The notes under the pieces: model-generated | The model's database searches: none | Seen by the model: the letters and a program-made list of their open reading frames with translations, nothing else | What the model was told of the DNA's origin: nothing | In this document: piece after piece, positions 1-10,594 of the stretch | How the letters are laid out: the number at the start of each line of letters is the position of its first letter | Numbering within the stretch: the stretch's first letter is position 1 | Source: Arthrinium phaeospermum | Taxonomy: Eukaryota > Ascomycota > Sordariomycetes > Amphisphaeriales > Apiosporaceae | DNA: 64,000 nucleotides | Direction of reading: 5' to 3' | NCBI GenBank assembly: GCA_006503535.1 | Contig: QYRS01000002.1 | Location: 1,922,001 to 1,986,000, forward strand | Translations under genes and position numbers: made by a program

Positions 1-11
1 GCCCAGCAACC

Positions 12-20
12 ATGATATGA
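12..20 (+). promoter_or_regulatory. minimal upstream ORF overlapping the NAF1 start
   Basis: An ATG-ATA-TGA mini-ORF begins five bases before the NAF1 start codon, and its TGA overlaps the main ATG (bases 17-19). The first ATG has the better context (CAACCATG). If the mRNA starts in this region, ribosomes would have to scan past or reinitiate. The window edge hides the rest of the leader, so an upstream exon or another start is possible. Confidence 0.35.
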
Positions 21-1690
21 CAAAGCAGCAATCCGGCCCAGAAGAGGCACCCGCAGCTATGGAAATTGACTCGGCTGAAACCACGACTGAAAAGGATGAT
101 GCCACGTCAATGGCTGTCGAGTCGCCTCCAAGCCCGCCTTCTCTACTCCAGAGTTTAGAGGCCCAGTTAGGTTCATTCGCCGCTCCCGTGGACGCCAGCG
201 CACCATCAGAGCCACAACCCACAGCCACTGAGCAGAACACGGTAATGCTTGACCAGGGTGACGCTGCCCAGGTCCCTTCGGCGGACGGAGTGGCAACGCA
301 GGAGGAAGGGGACCAACCGGAATGGGAAGAGGATTCTTCGCCGTACGAATCTTCGTCCGACTCCAGCAGCTCTGATGATTCAGATGATGATTCGGATGAT
401 GACGGAGAGCCGCTAATGAACCCCGAGGCCATGGCCCGCATTCTCATGGAGGCCGAATCAGATGACGATGGCGAGGGCCGTGGCAAAGGAGGCGCCGCCA
501 GTGGCCAACTTCGGACCAAGAACGAAATCCCGGAAGAGGTGATACCGAAGCCTGATGTCACCATCACGCCTGAAACCAAGATGGAGGAGCTAGGTCATGT
601 CGAGCACATTGTTGATAACGTCATTGTTGTCAAGTCCAGCGCCACTGGCGAGTATCGCGCGCTGGAGACGGGTTCGGTTCTGTGCAACGAGGACAGGGTG
701 GTCATTGCCGCCATGGACAACATTATCGGAAGTGTACGCGAGCCTCGCTACACAGCTAGCTTCACTAACGAGGAAGAGATCAAAGCTTTCGGCATCTCCG
801 TTGGGTCTAAAGTGTTCTTCATTCCTGAGCATTCCACGTTTGTCGAAACAGGACCCCTGAAGGCCATGAAGGGCACAGACGCAAGCAATTGGCATGACGA
901 AGAGGTAGCTGAAGACGAGATGGAATTCTCAGACGACGAGAAGGAACAGGCTTACAAGAGGGAACTGAAGGAGAAGAAGAGAGCGCGCAATCCCAACAAG
1001 AAGGACACCGCCAATGGCCCACCCGGGAAGCGCGGGGGTCGCGGCGCGTACCATGATGGCTCTTCACATGCAGCGGCCGATCCCGGTTCCTTGAAGTATG
1101 ATGACGAGGAAGACGACGACGGCCCTTATAGACCATTGGCCCGGCCGGCCGGTTTCGGCTCAGGCGCTGCACCTGCTGGTGGAGCGCCATTCACCCACGG
1201 ATCCGGCGGACTTCGTGGCGGCCGAGGCGATCACAGAGGCCGAGGGCGCGGCCGTCCCCACGACCGAGGTGGGCGTGGCGGCCGTGGGTATCACCGCGGC
1301 GAGTCGGGACCGGCATCGAGGTCGTACGGCCAGGAGCCGCAGGCATCACCGCAACAATTCCCGAACTTTGGTGCCCCTCCTCCCCCGCCGCAGTTTGCTC
1401 AAGGAGCCTATCCTCCAACACTACCCCAGTTCTTCGGGGGCGCCGGTGGCCAGCAATCAGCGGCTGCCGCACCGTACCCGTTCCCCACTTGGCCACAGGG
1501 TATGCCACAGAACTTTGTTCCCCCGCCACCCCCTCAGTTCCAACAGCAACAGCAGCAGCCACAGGCTCAGAATGCGCAGAATGCTGCATACTTCAATCCC
1601 GCATTCCTCGCGGCACTACAGAGCCAACTACAAGGGCAAAATGCGCCCCAAAACGGCCAGTGGCCTCCCCAGCAGGGAGGATCCGGATAG
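17..1690 (+). CDS. NAF1: H/ACA snoRNP assembly factor Naf1
   Basis: Single-exon ORF of 557 aa. Naf1 chaperones assembly of H/ACA ribonucleoproteins in the nucleus and is replaced by Gar1 in the mature particle. The Gar1/Naf1 core lies at about residues 170-290 (IPEEVIPKPDVTI, then GHVEHIVDNVIVVKSS, a short-loop beta-barrel region and VGSKVFFIPEHS). It is preceded by an acidic Ser/Asp tract (about 105-150), as in other Naf1 proteins. The C-terminal half is disordered: RGG/GRGRG repeats at about 395-430, then Pro/Gln-rich sequence with short polyQ runs. The start at base 17 is the first in-frame ATG in the window, but the sequence begins only 16 bases upstream, so the true N-terminus could lie outside. 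Its 3' end converges on the next gene. Confidence 0.88.
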   Translation: MTKQQSGPEEAPAAMEIDSAETTTEKDDATSMAVESPPSPPSLLQSLEAQLGSFAAPVDASAPSEPQPTATEQNTVMLDQGDAAQVPSADGVATQEEGDQPEWEEDSSPYESSSDSSSSDDSDDDSDDDGEPLMNPEAMARILMEAESDDDGEGRGKGGAASGQLRTKNEIPEEVIPKPDVTITPETKMEELGHVEHIVDNVIVVKSSATGEYRALETGSVLCNEDRVVIAAMDNIIGSVREPRYTASFTNEEEIKAFGISVGSKVFFIPEHSTFVETGPLKAMKGTDASNWHDEEVAEDEMEFSDDEKEQAYKRELKEKKRARNPNKKDTANGPPGKRGGRGAYHDGSSHAAADPGSLKYDDEEDDDGPYRPLARPAGFGSGAAPAGGAPFTHGSGGLRGGRGDHRGRGRGRPHDRGGRGGRGYHRGESGPASRSYGQEPQASPQQFPNFGAPPPPPQFAQGAYPPTLPQFFGGAGGQQSAAAAPYPFPTWPQGMPQNFVPPPPPQFQQQQQQPQAQNAQNAAYFNPAFLAALQSQLQGQNAPQNGQWPPQQGGSG

Positions 1691-2030
1691 AAGAAAGGAC
1701 TTGAAATTTGCTATACCGTTTATGGACGGCACCTACCTGGGAAGCGAGCTCGGATTCGTGTACAATTAGGGGAAACAGCGGGGGAAACGGCCGAGAAGAG
1801 GTGAGAATGAAGAGCATTGCTGCGCAAAGGTGCTACTACTAAAGACTGGAATCATCAGCACAACGAATATAAAACCCCATTACCGAGAGACAGGGATCGC
1901 CTTCATACACATAGCAAGAAGCGAATCAAGCATGATGCTGATCATTAGTTTCCAGGTCGTCACGATGTCTTCATAACGACGAGTATTTCGAAATTGTCCG
2001 TTCTGCGGGCAACTGTTTGGTTAATGACCT
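1691..2030. other. intergenic, convergent 3' ends
   Basis: 340 bp between the stops of NAF1 (+) and the 2EXR gene (-). It presumably holds both 3' UTRs. I see no conserved ORF, RNA or repeat. Confidence 0.6.
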
Positions 2031-3134
2031 CTATTGTCTATATCGTTGATATTGCAGTGTCTGTCTCCTTGTTGGGTCAAAATCTGCCACGAGTGAATCA
2101 GTCCTCACACCAGTATCAGCAATTAAGGGCGCGCCGACGACTCCTGACTCTTCTTGTGGGGGAATTTCAATCATCTCAAAATCAATTTTGCTAGTTCGTT
2201 GCCTGACATATTGTATATCTCTACCCAAAGGCACATCTATCTCTGGCCTCTTAAATGCACATCTCTCTACATGGCATTTGGGGACCCAATAACCGGCGCA
2301 TTGCCAAGTCAGCACTCCCCTGAAGGTGTCCCGCCTGCAGTCCACGAGCATGTGGGGGTGTTTGTAATGCCAGGGCATCGGTGGAGAGGGCACGTAGCGA
2401 TGATCCACCGTCCAGCTCAGCTCCGGCTTGCCCGACCCGGCGGGACCGGGCTGCAAGAACAGGTCGCCCGGCGCCTCCACCATACCCGTCTTATTGTATT
2501 CAAACGCGTCGTAGAGGGGCGCCAGCTCCCCGCGCGACTCGCGGCACGCGTGCAGCAGGGCGAGCCGCGCCCGGAGGGGCTCGCGTTTGGCGAGAAACTG
2601 CAACTCGCCGGGCTGGCCAGTGCAGCGGCACCTTTGGCCGAGGACGACTTCCAGCGCCTGGTCCTCGGCCGCCATGTGCCAGATCATCGCGCGCAGCTCG
2701 GGCGGCAGTTCGGGGAACTGGGGGAAGGTGCGGGAATCTTCTGGCAGGGCTTTGCTCGCGTCGTCCTCGGCCACCATGTCCTGGATCATCAGGCGCAGCT
2801 CGGGCGGCAGTTTGAGGAACTGAGGGAAGGTGCGGGAATCTTCTGGCAGGGCTTCGCTCGCGTCGCCGTCCGCCGGCCGCTCCGGTGGCCCCTTTTCAGG
2901 GATGGCTCCCGTATCGCAGCACGGCGGCGGTTTCGGTCGCGCTGCTGCGCTGGTATCGCCCGTTCCTGGCGCTGCGGCATCTCGGCGGCCCGGCATGGCA
3001 TTTCTGCGGCTGGACAGGTCTTCCTGTCGGGACCGGGTCTTGGGCGGCTTCCTTGCCGTAGCCCCCTTCACCTGACAGGGGAGTAGCGCCTTCGCTTTCG
3101 CGAAGGCCATCTTGAGTTTGAGTGCCTTGCGCAT
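2031..3134 (-). CDS. 2EXR-domain protein with internal duplication
   Basis: 367 aa, single exon, read from the ATG at 3134. The open frame runs further upstream, but the extension is low-complexity and unlike coding sequence. The protein has a basic N-terminus (about residues 1-50), a disordered Pro/Ala-rich segment and a 2EXR-type core: F-P-Q-F-x-x-L-P-P-E-L-R-x-M-I, then ALLHACRESR, an acidic/aromatic stretch and a C-terminal block around DIQYVR. 2EXR proteins are an expanded fungal F-box-like family of unknown function. The first core motif occurs twice in tandem (LPPELRLMI and LPPELRAMI), 34 residues apart, from a recent DNA duplication. No intron is needed. Its substrate or partner is unknown. 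Confidence 0.75.
   Translation of the reverse strand: MRKALKLKMAFAKAKALLPCQVKGATARKPPKTRSRQEDLSSRRNAMPGRRDAAAPGTGDTSAAARPKPPPCCDTGAIPEKGPPERPADGDASEALPEDSRTFPQFLKLPPELRLMIQDMVAEDDASKALPEDSRTFPQFPELPPELRAMIWHMAAEDQALEVVLGQRCRCTGQPGELQFLAKREPLRARLALLHACRESRGELAPLYDAFEYNKTGMVEAPGDLFLQPGPAGSGKPELSWTVDHRYVPSPPMPWHYKHPHMLVDCRRDTFRGVLTWQCAGYWVPKCHVERCAFKRPEIDVPLGRDIQYVRQRTSKIDFEMIEIPPQEESGVVGAPLIADTGVRTDSLVADFDPTRRQTLQYQRYRQ
2661..2864 (-). repeat. 102-bp tandem duplication inside the 2EXR gene
   Basis: Two adjacent 102-bp units (2661-2762 and 2763-2864) are highly similar and in frame. Each encodes one copy of the EDSRTFPQF...LPPELR motif. The offset was checked at two positions: GTCCTCGGCC at 2661 and 2763, and GAAGGTGCGGGAATC at 2724 and 2826. 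Confidence 0.9.
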
Positions 3135-4271
3135 GATTGATAGGGGAGAAAGCTTATGGGGATATATTATTCTCGATTTAATGATCACCCGATGGTTGGA
3201 TGATGATACAAGCAATAAAAGCCATTTTGCCAGGAGAATAGAAGCTGTATTTAAGCATGTCACTGCGAAGTTGCTGTGTGCGATCGCGGCAGGATCAGCA
3301 GCCAGGGCTATCATCGATGGCGATATCTCTATTCCATGACAGCTAGGAAATGGGATCGGGGGCCAAACAAGAAGGTACAAACGCAATAAGGGTGGAAAGA
3401 ATATGCGCGCAGGTGGAACTTTTCGAACTTTGCGGTTTTAAATCACCTCCACTCACCTTCTCAATCGTCGATGTCCGCTGCTCGACTTTGAGGATCTTTA
3501 TGATAACCCAAGCAGTTTGTAAGGCGAATCGTGAGGTAGTACATAAGACCAATCATGTGAGCTGTAATTCTATCTTTCTTTCTCTCTTTTTTTTTTCGAT
3601 TCATACCAAGGTTTCCCGGCAGAAACAAAAGACTCACAAAGAGCAGGTTACCTCAAAGCAAGGTTGCAGTTTGAGTATTTCGGGCCTGCTTGTTTACATT
3701 CGCTTCGGGTCAAGAATTTATGTGAAACATTAAAAGGGTGCGTCAGCCGCTTAGTACTGGACGGTATACAATTAAGAGTGTGACGGGCGAGCAAATAAGC
3801 TATGGTGATTGCGGATTGGTGACTGCAAAAAGGGGCTCCTTCCCGTCAGGGTGCTACCGTCCTATTTCACCCGACGGCTTGAGCTGCAAGGGAACATGCA
3901 CTCAAAGGCGGCCCGAGGATATGCAAACTCAATGGCTTCGATTTCGTTCCACGTGGGCACTGATGCTGGGCGCTAGAGCATCTTGGCACGTCAACCAGAC
4001 CTCTTACTCGACCCATTTGCACTCGGCAGGGCCATGGTGCAGCCACAAGTTACAACCCTTTAAAACTCGTAAAGGGGTTATGCATTGTTTCACAAATATC
4101 AGATAAGATCGGTATTTGCACCTGGAATTTTCCATCCAATGAGTGGATTGTTACCAACAAAACAGTGCAAAGTCTCCAGCAACATTCTCAAAATACATCT
4201 TGATTGGTACTCGTCTTCCACTTATGCGCGGCTCAAGTCATATACCACCCGGATGGTGCTCCGCAGCCGCT
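3135..4271. other. intergenic region upstream of the 2EXR gene
   Basis: 1.1 kb between the 2EXR start (-) and the 3' end of the Zn2Cys6 gene (-). It contains a pyrimidine tract near 3570-3600. Short ORFs here have no recognisable motif. It probably holds the 2EXR promoter and the neighbour's 3' UTR. Confidence 0.5.
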
Positions 4272-6674
4272 CTAAAAGGTGAAAAGCTCAGCCAGCCAGT
4301 CCGACTCTTCCGTGAGTACCGGGTCGTATAACTGTACGGCTGCATCAACATGACTGGCAGTTCCGGCGCCGGGGGCCAGCCCGGCGGTGTTTTGAGAGCC
4401 GGCGGTGTTTTGAGAGCCCGCAGCGAGGGTTGTGGTGCCCCTGGTTCTTTTTAACGCCGCATCCCACTTATAGATGCTGGCACGCACCGTCTCTGCGCTC
4501 CTTCGAAAATGATTTGGTCGTTGTCGTTCCTCTGTAGGCTCCGTCTCGGACGCTGCTCGCTCCATTATATCCAGCGCCTGTCGGAGGACTTGGCTCGCAT
4601 CCAGCGCACCGCACCTCAAGACGGTCTCGTGGTCCAGGTCTGGATCGTCGAGGGTGTTTAAAGTGAAAAGAACCTGCATAGCATGCCCGAAACATAAATG
4701 TAGAGCGAAGGGTAGTCCCGCGTGCTCCTGGGGCGTAGAACGGAAATAGATCCCGATGATGGCATTCACTTCTTCGACGCAGATATTCAGGCTCTCTATA
4801 CGCGTGGCAATCGACGGCACATGCTCAGGTAAATGAGGAGCTGAAGTTGCGACTGTTGCACCACCATGCATTATGAATACTTCACTGGCTTGCAGGTTCG
4901 CATCGTGTAAGTGAAGTTGTATAGTTTCTGCCAAAGAAAGAGACTTAGTGGTGGGATCGGACAGAGTCGGGTCAGCATGAAAGCCGTACCTTCCGAGAGA
5001 ACCCGAGGTTGCAAGCTAGATTTGAGCAGTTCGAACCGGTTGCGGAGAGACTTGTAAGACAGAACTGCGAAGCTTGACCTCTCATGTTCTGTCCGTTTCC
5101 ACTAGTAAAGAGTCCAGGTCAGTGACTGGGCATATATGAGCAATATCTGAGAGATTGCCAGGAGGGTTTGTACTGTCGTATAAATGCCAAATACCCCCCG
5201 AAACTTTCTATAAGAAGGACTCACCGTGACTTGAGCTACCTCTTCCACAAACTTCCGTATCTGGGCGATTGCAGCCAGAACCTCGTCTCCATAATGTTCT
5301 GGAGTCGTCGCTAGGCTGCTTATACAGTCATCCACATGTGGCGTCCAACGAACGACGTCAGCCTTCCGAAAACTGGAAATGCTACAGACAACCATTCGTG
5401 AATATCCCTTTGGCTGGATGTGAAAGAGTATATCTCAGGTAACTAACTTACATTGAGGAAACGATGAACGCGGCCAAGATTGCTCGTCGTTCTTCATTGG
5501 TGCGTTCCGTAGAAACTGGCGGTTGGTATCCAAATAGATGGGCTGGATTGTTGTTGGTACGAAGCGCGTCTCCTGCACTCTTAGGAGGTTCCGCAAGCTG
5601 TAAGTCGAAGACCAGTGCGTTTACGGTCCCCGCGAATCGCAGAAGGAATGGTTTACCGACAAAGTGATACTGCGTCCTGAATGATATGTTCAGCCCCCAG
5701 TAAAGGCCAGTGGAACAGTATTATGCATATATCATACCAGCTGAGGTAGGCTAAGAGGCCTTGTAGCAAGTCCAAGTCCCTCTCAAGCTCGACGAAGAGC
5801 TTCCTGGCGAGGTACTCGCGTATCTGTCGTCCGAGCAGCTCGCACTGCAGGGGCGACTTGGTGCATATGGCCTGGATGTTCATCCAGAGGAACGGCCTAT
5901 GACGCTGCATATCCTGCGCACTGAATGTGGGAGCAACATAAACAAACGGGAAGCGCTGGAGACAATGAGTGCGAAATGTCTCTAGTATCTCATCAGCATG
6001 GGACTGATGCAGTCCGTCATCGTTTGACGGAGGTGACGAGTCTATCTAGGGATCAGCGTTTTGTACACAGCTAGCACAGATGAAAGCGTCTAAACGAAAC
6101 AAAAGCTCGATGTTCGTAGGCGACAACACGATTCCGGGTGATAACCTACCACATGAGTCGGATTGAGCTGCCTCGTGAAACCGGAATGAGTCACCATCGG
6201 AGGAGACATGGCTGTTAGCTGATGGGGTACTGGACCTATGGCTTCTAGAAGCACTGCCGCTGTACGGAATAGGAACAGACGTGGCTACTTCTGAGCGTGA
6301 TTCCATTGGTAATACAAGATTGCCAGGCGCAGTCTGAGGGATTGCATTTTGGGCTCTCAGTAGTGACACTAGGTCGTCAAGTTTGCCTTCGATTCCCGAT
6401 GCTCGAAGGGCTGAAACTTGTCTAGTGCCATGTTTCCTCACCCTACTACTGGCCGAGGGACGGCAGTCCAAACCGCGCCGGTGACATCTGGAGTTGCACG
6501 TCTCAGTATCTGGACCATTTGACTGTTACAGATGAAGAATAACGAGACTGACCTCAGACACTTTCCACCGCCGCGACTGACGCACTTTTGCTTGGCTTGG
6601 GAGCATGTCGCACATGCTTGTCCGTAGGGCACGGATGCCTCGGATTGTGACCCGGAAGATGACACCGGTTCCAT
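4272..6674 (-). CDS. Zn2Cys6 fungal transcription factor, seven exons
   Basis: Reconstructed as complement(4272..4927, 4990..5101, 5225..5381, 5452..5676, 5738..6041, 6150..6487, 6553..6674), 1914 nt, 637 aa. The zinc cluster spans the first intron: Cys21-x2-Cys24-x6-Cys31-x7-Cys39-x2-Cys42-x6-Cys49. Splicing 6553 to 6487 joins KCLR to the half-motif CHRRGLDC, which fixes that intron. A Ser-rich linker follows. The middle region then resembles the fungal regulatory (MHR-like) domain, with LETFRTHCLQRFPFVYVAP, TNEERRAILAAFIVSS and KADVVRWTPHVDD. The last exon has a tiny in-frame duplication (GSQNTA twice). It is likely a nuclear DNA-binding regulator. Its targets are unknown, and no adjacent pathway gene is obvious. 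The intron at 6042-6149 has an alternative boundary choice. Confidence 0.8.
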
Positions 6675-7717
6675 TGGCGAGTTCGAGTAAGGATAGTATT
6701 TACCTGAGTTGCAACTGCTGGTCTTGACGATGTTTATTTCAATATGAGTTTTGTTCCTGAATGAGCAAAGCAAAAGGTGCAATCATGAAAGCTGATGTAA
6801 GGCAACCCTTGCTGATGCTCACTCTTTACCCGGAGTTCGGATTTCAAACCCGAAATCCGCAAAGGGGCATCTGGACCCCACCCATTTGGTGTTACAACAC
6901 CATAAGCAAATCTGACAACCTATCTACAGCCAACCCATATAGCTAACCAGCCATATTGCGATGTAGCGAACAAACAGCTTCGGTTGGATAGGACCCCGTA
7001 GCTCCCAGAAACTACCTGGTTCTTCCACTGACCACCAATTAGGCCGCCGAGCCCTCCTGCTTCTTCCGAATATCCCGGAACCCCTGAAAAGACGCATACG
7101 AAATATCACCGTTCGGAGTGGATCCAACGGCCTGCCCATTCAACAACCTTTATGCAAGCAATGGAAATCTCCGCAACTGCGGGCGGGTCAGGACTTAAGC
7201 TTATTCTAACCTTGATCTGACAACTTTGAGAATGTGACCCGGTGGCATTCGTCAGGGTTCTGATTGCTCGACTAGGCAACTGAATAAATCCCTGGAACAT
7301 GAATAAGGCTTGGCCATCGGTCATTAGGGCCACCTCTGTCAGCTGCAGTTCCTAAAGCAGCCTGCATGGCTTGGGGTTCTATTATTTCCGGGGAGCTTGT
7401 GAGTCAATTAACTTCGATTCAACAAGTCCGCTGCAGAAATTTGCCTAAGATGTATATTCTAGACTCGCAATCTATCTAGCATGCGTCGTCGCGACCTGGC
7501 GTTGTTCAGACGACCAAGAGAGTGATGGCCAATCGTCACGCCGTCTCTTCATCCCAAGGTGTAGTCACCGGCTCGGGCCGTGAGCTTAAGAACTGGGTCC
7601 GTATGCATTCGAGAACGACGTGGGAACCATTACGTGCTCCTGGGGGGAACTCATATGGCAAAGTGGCTACGAATCTGATCCGATAGACGGTTACCATGAT
7701 GTAGAAGGCCCGCGAAG
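6675..7717. other. intergenic region upstream of the Zn2Cys6 gene
   Basis: About 1.0 kb between the start of the zinc-cluster gene (-) and the stop of the methyltransferase gene (-). No supported ORF or RNA. It presumably carries the regulator's promoter. Confidence 0.5.
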
Positions 7718-8562
7718 CTACTCGCCAGGCTTCCGAACAATGGCAACCTGCGCAATAGCCTCGAGCGTAATGTTGCCCTGCCCGTCCACACTGAAGCCGC
7801 TCTTCTTCTGCAGGAGCTCCTTGTACTTGGCCACGGCCGCATCCCACGTGTCCTCATCGTTCTGCGTCCAGCCCCCTGGCGGGACACCGATGGCCGACCA
7901 AATGGCCAGGGCGAACTCGTCGAGGTTCTGGACGGGCAGGAACGCCGACTTCTCGTGCAGCCGCACGTCCTCGAACCGGAACCCGCCCTGAACCAGCAGG
8001 CTCCGGATGTAGTCGCGGTCCTTGTGCTGGGGCTTGGGCTCGACGGCCAGCCGGGCGTCGGGACCATAGACGGCGCGGCGGGTCTCCCCCGCGCACTCGC
8101 CCTGCGGGATCTGCAGCCAGAACGCCGTGACGGCCGTGCCGCCGGGCCGGAGCGTGCGGTACATCTCCCGGGCGGCCCGGACGGGGTCGTCGAGGATGGG
8201 CAGGCCGAAGGACAGGAAGACGTGCGTGAAGGTGGCGTCCGGGAAGTCCAGGTTCTGCGCGTCCATGACGGTGGCCGTGTACGGCCACTGGCGGGCGCTG
8301 ATGATGTTGTAGAGCTGCACCATGCCGGGGACGAGGTCGGTGGCCTTGATCTGGATGCTAAAGGGCGGCGAGGTGGCGAGCAGGGCCTCGGAGACGGGGC
8401 CGAGACCGCAGGCGGCGTCGTGGACGATGGCGTCGTCTGGGAAGGGAGGAAGGAGAGTCATCTCGAACTTGGCTATCGTGAGGTCTCGTCGGCGCCGATG
8501 ATCTCGAACATCTTCTGGCTGAAGGGCATGGCCTGCTTCGGGGCAAAACGTGGAGCGTCCAT
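7718..8562 (-). pseudogene. SAM-dependent methyltransferase with one-base frameshift
   Basis: A class I SAM methyltransferase. The downstream frame (from about 8478 to 7718) has the SAM-binding motif HDAACGLGP, then KATDLVPGM, MDAQNLDFPDATF and the FLSFGLPI / REMYRTLRPGGTAV blocks. The expected N-terminus is present in another frame from the ATG at 8562 (MDAPRFAPKQAMPFSQKMFE, ending GADETSR), but it hits TAG at 8475-8473. Adding one base at about 8475-8478 would join the frames into roughly 281 codons. No GT donor allows an intron there. It is therefore either a genuine frameshift (pseudogene) or an assembly/sequencing error. The long Phe-rich N-terminal extension of the downstream frame is an artefact of an A-run upstream. 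Such enzymes act on small molecules. The substrate cannot be read. Confidence 0.72.
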
Positions 8563-10594
8563 TTTGTAGGAACTGCCGTTTTGTGATGCTAATCTGAGGA
8601 GGGATAAGAGATTCGTTAGATAAGCAGGATATTAAAGTGTAAAGTGGAAGAAGAGAGTATAACCTTAGTACAAATCGAAAGAGAAAAAAAAAAAAAAAAA
8701 ACAAAGAAGAAAGAAGAAGAAGAGAGTATCGAAACGAAAACTTATTGCCAATATGGATATTTAGCTCGGAGCCTCAGGTCCTGAACAAAGTAGAAATATG
8801 TACTCACATATCCTTGGGGGAAAAAAGCCCTCAACTGTTGGAGCGGGGCTATTTGATCTATAATCCAGCCGATCAATACCTGCCGGAGGATCTACTTTAC
8901 ACACATAAGAGGTAAACAGGGGATATTGCGTTGGGTTCCGATCATGCATGGGGAATCCAGACTTGGCCAAGTGAGAAGTAGGTGGGGTGCGGCGCAGAGC
9001 AGGGAGGAATAGCCGCCTACTTCCGCCTGAGCCGCTGAATGCGACTGACATCATGTACCATTGCGGCGGGTTCCTGATTGCTGTGCGGACAACTAGACAC
9101 CTTTTATCAGCTCAGTTCGGTCGGCAATTAGAGCCAGGCTAGTGAAAAGTGCAGTCCCGAGAAGCTGGTAGCCACGCCAAGGGTGTTTCTGACATGCTCA
9201 GAAGAGTCGACGTATTGACCGGCCCCATGATTTATTCTCCGATATTTTTCATGATAATGGAACAAGTTAACATGAATCGATTGTAGAAATGTAGATATTT
9301 TGGTCGAGGGGAGCATAGACACCAATATACGGTGTTTTCTCGACGACAGCATGGAGGGATCTATCGGTCTCTGCTTCATCAAGATGAACAGAGGCTGTAT
9401 CGGGCTGGTACCAGTTGTTATCCAGCTTGTGTATGTTCTGTCTCGGGGCTCATCATCTCTTATAGTTTAATTCAAGAGAACATAGACCTGTTATTTGTGA
9501 CCTCCGGTGACGTTTTGTCTTCATATCTCATGTGATATAAAAGCCCCGAGACACTAAGTGAGCGAAGGGGACACCGGCCGATGGGTACCCCTTTTCTTCA
9601 GTTACCTTTCTCATACCATACCACTAGAATCTATTACGTCCAGTATTCTGTGAGCCTGTTCTGGCAAAACCTAGAAACCCTTTGCATGCTGCCCTTGAGT
9701 CAAGTAGCCTCCGAGTCGTATATGTAATGTAGAGTCTATTTCAGGCAACGTATTGATGTAGGCAGATAATATACTGCGGTGATGCGAAGTCATAACCCGT
9801 GTATAATAGTAAGAAGACACTAAATTGCATTGTAAAGTATAAGTATGAATGAATTGGGTTAAGAATAAGGATATATATGCTCAGGTGACGATCTTCAAGG
9901 TACACATCAATTTTCTCTGACCTAGTTGTCTCTGAAAAAGTGCTGGAGATGACTCTCCCTCTATCCCCTAAAGTGCCGTAGCGCTGGTTTCTACACAATA
10001 GGTTCCGTGGCCGATCAATGCAACTGTGCGAAACCGAGTAGGGGATTTGAACCAATAGACTATGTGGTACAAAAGCCGGACGTTTAGAACACACCAATGA
10101 GCACTTTACTTTATCCTAGCCCATACAGTATGTTATCTTTCGGTTAAAGATAGTGTTGCGGCGCCTAAGGAAACAGCAGGCGCTGCTAACTCATCGATCG
10201 TCTAGCCCTAATAGTGGGCATGGATTATTGTCATCACCTTGTTTTGTCGCTTGCGACGCCAAGCTGACTCACATGGCCATAGTCCCAGGGAGCCAGGAAA
10301 CCCCGTGGTCTAGAAAACATCCCAATTCTCTGTTGGCCGTAAGGGAGAGGCGCATCACCCGGTCTGTGATAAGTTGGGAGCGCTTTTGACCTTGAGACTG
10401 GACCCAAAGAAGCTGCTGTAGTTTTGCTCAGTATTCTATTCTTTTACACGAGTTATATATGTACATGGCTCGCTCAGCCTCTCATGGCCGATTCAGACTT
10501 GTGACGTGTTGGTGTACATCCATCTGATGCCGCCGCCATCTTTGACGTGGCGGCATCTAAGTACCCTGAAGCGCCCAAGAACACCACAACATCG
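8563..10594. other. long intergenic region
   Basis: 2.0 kb without a supportable gene. An 18-base A run lies at 8684-8701, just upstream of the methyltransferase start. The 9700-9900 part is AT-rich. A tRNA B-box-like string occurs near 10038-10047 (minus) but does not fold (see rejected items). Confidence 0.5.

Noticed and set aside
3738..4106. 122-codon ORF upstream of the 2EXR gene
   Set aside because: No recognisable motif, no splice partners, composition like non-coding DNA.
8684..8701. Poly-Phe N-terminus of the methyltransferase frame
   Set aside because: It comes from translating an 18-base A run upstream of the conserved start. Not a real signal or membrane segment.
10030..10110. 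Possible tRNA on the minus strand (GGTTCAAATCCCC)
   Set aside because: The B-box-like string is good, but no acceptor stem, T-stem or A-box with correct spacing could be found.
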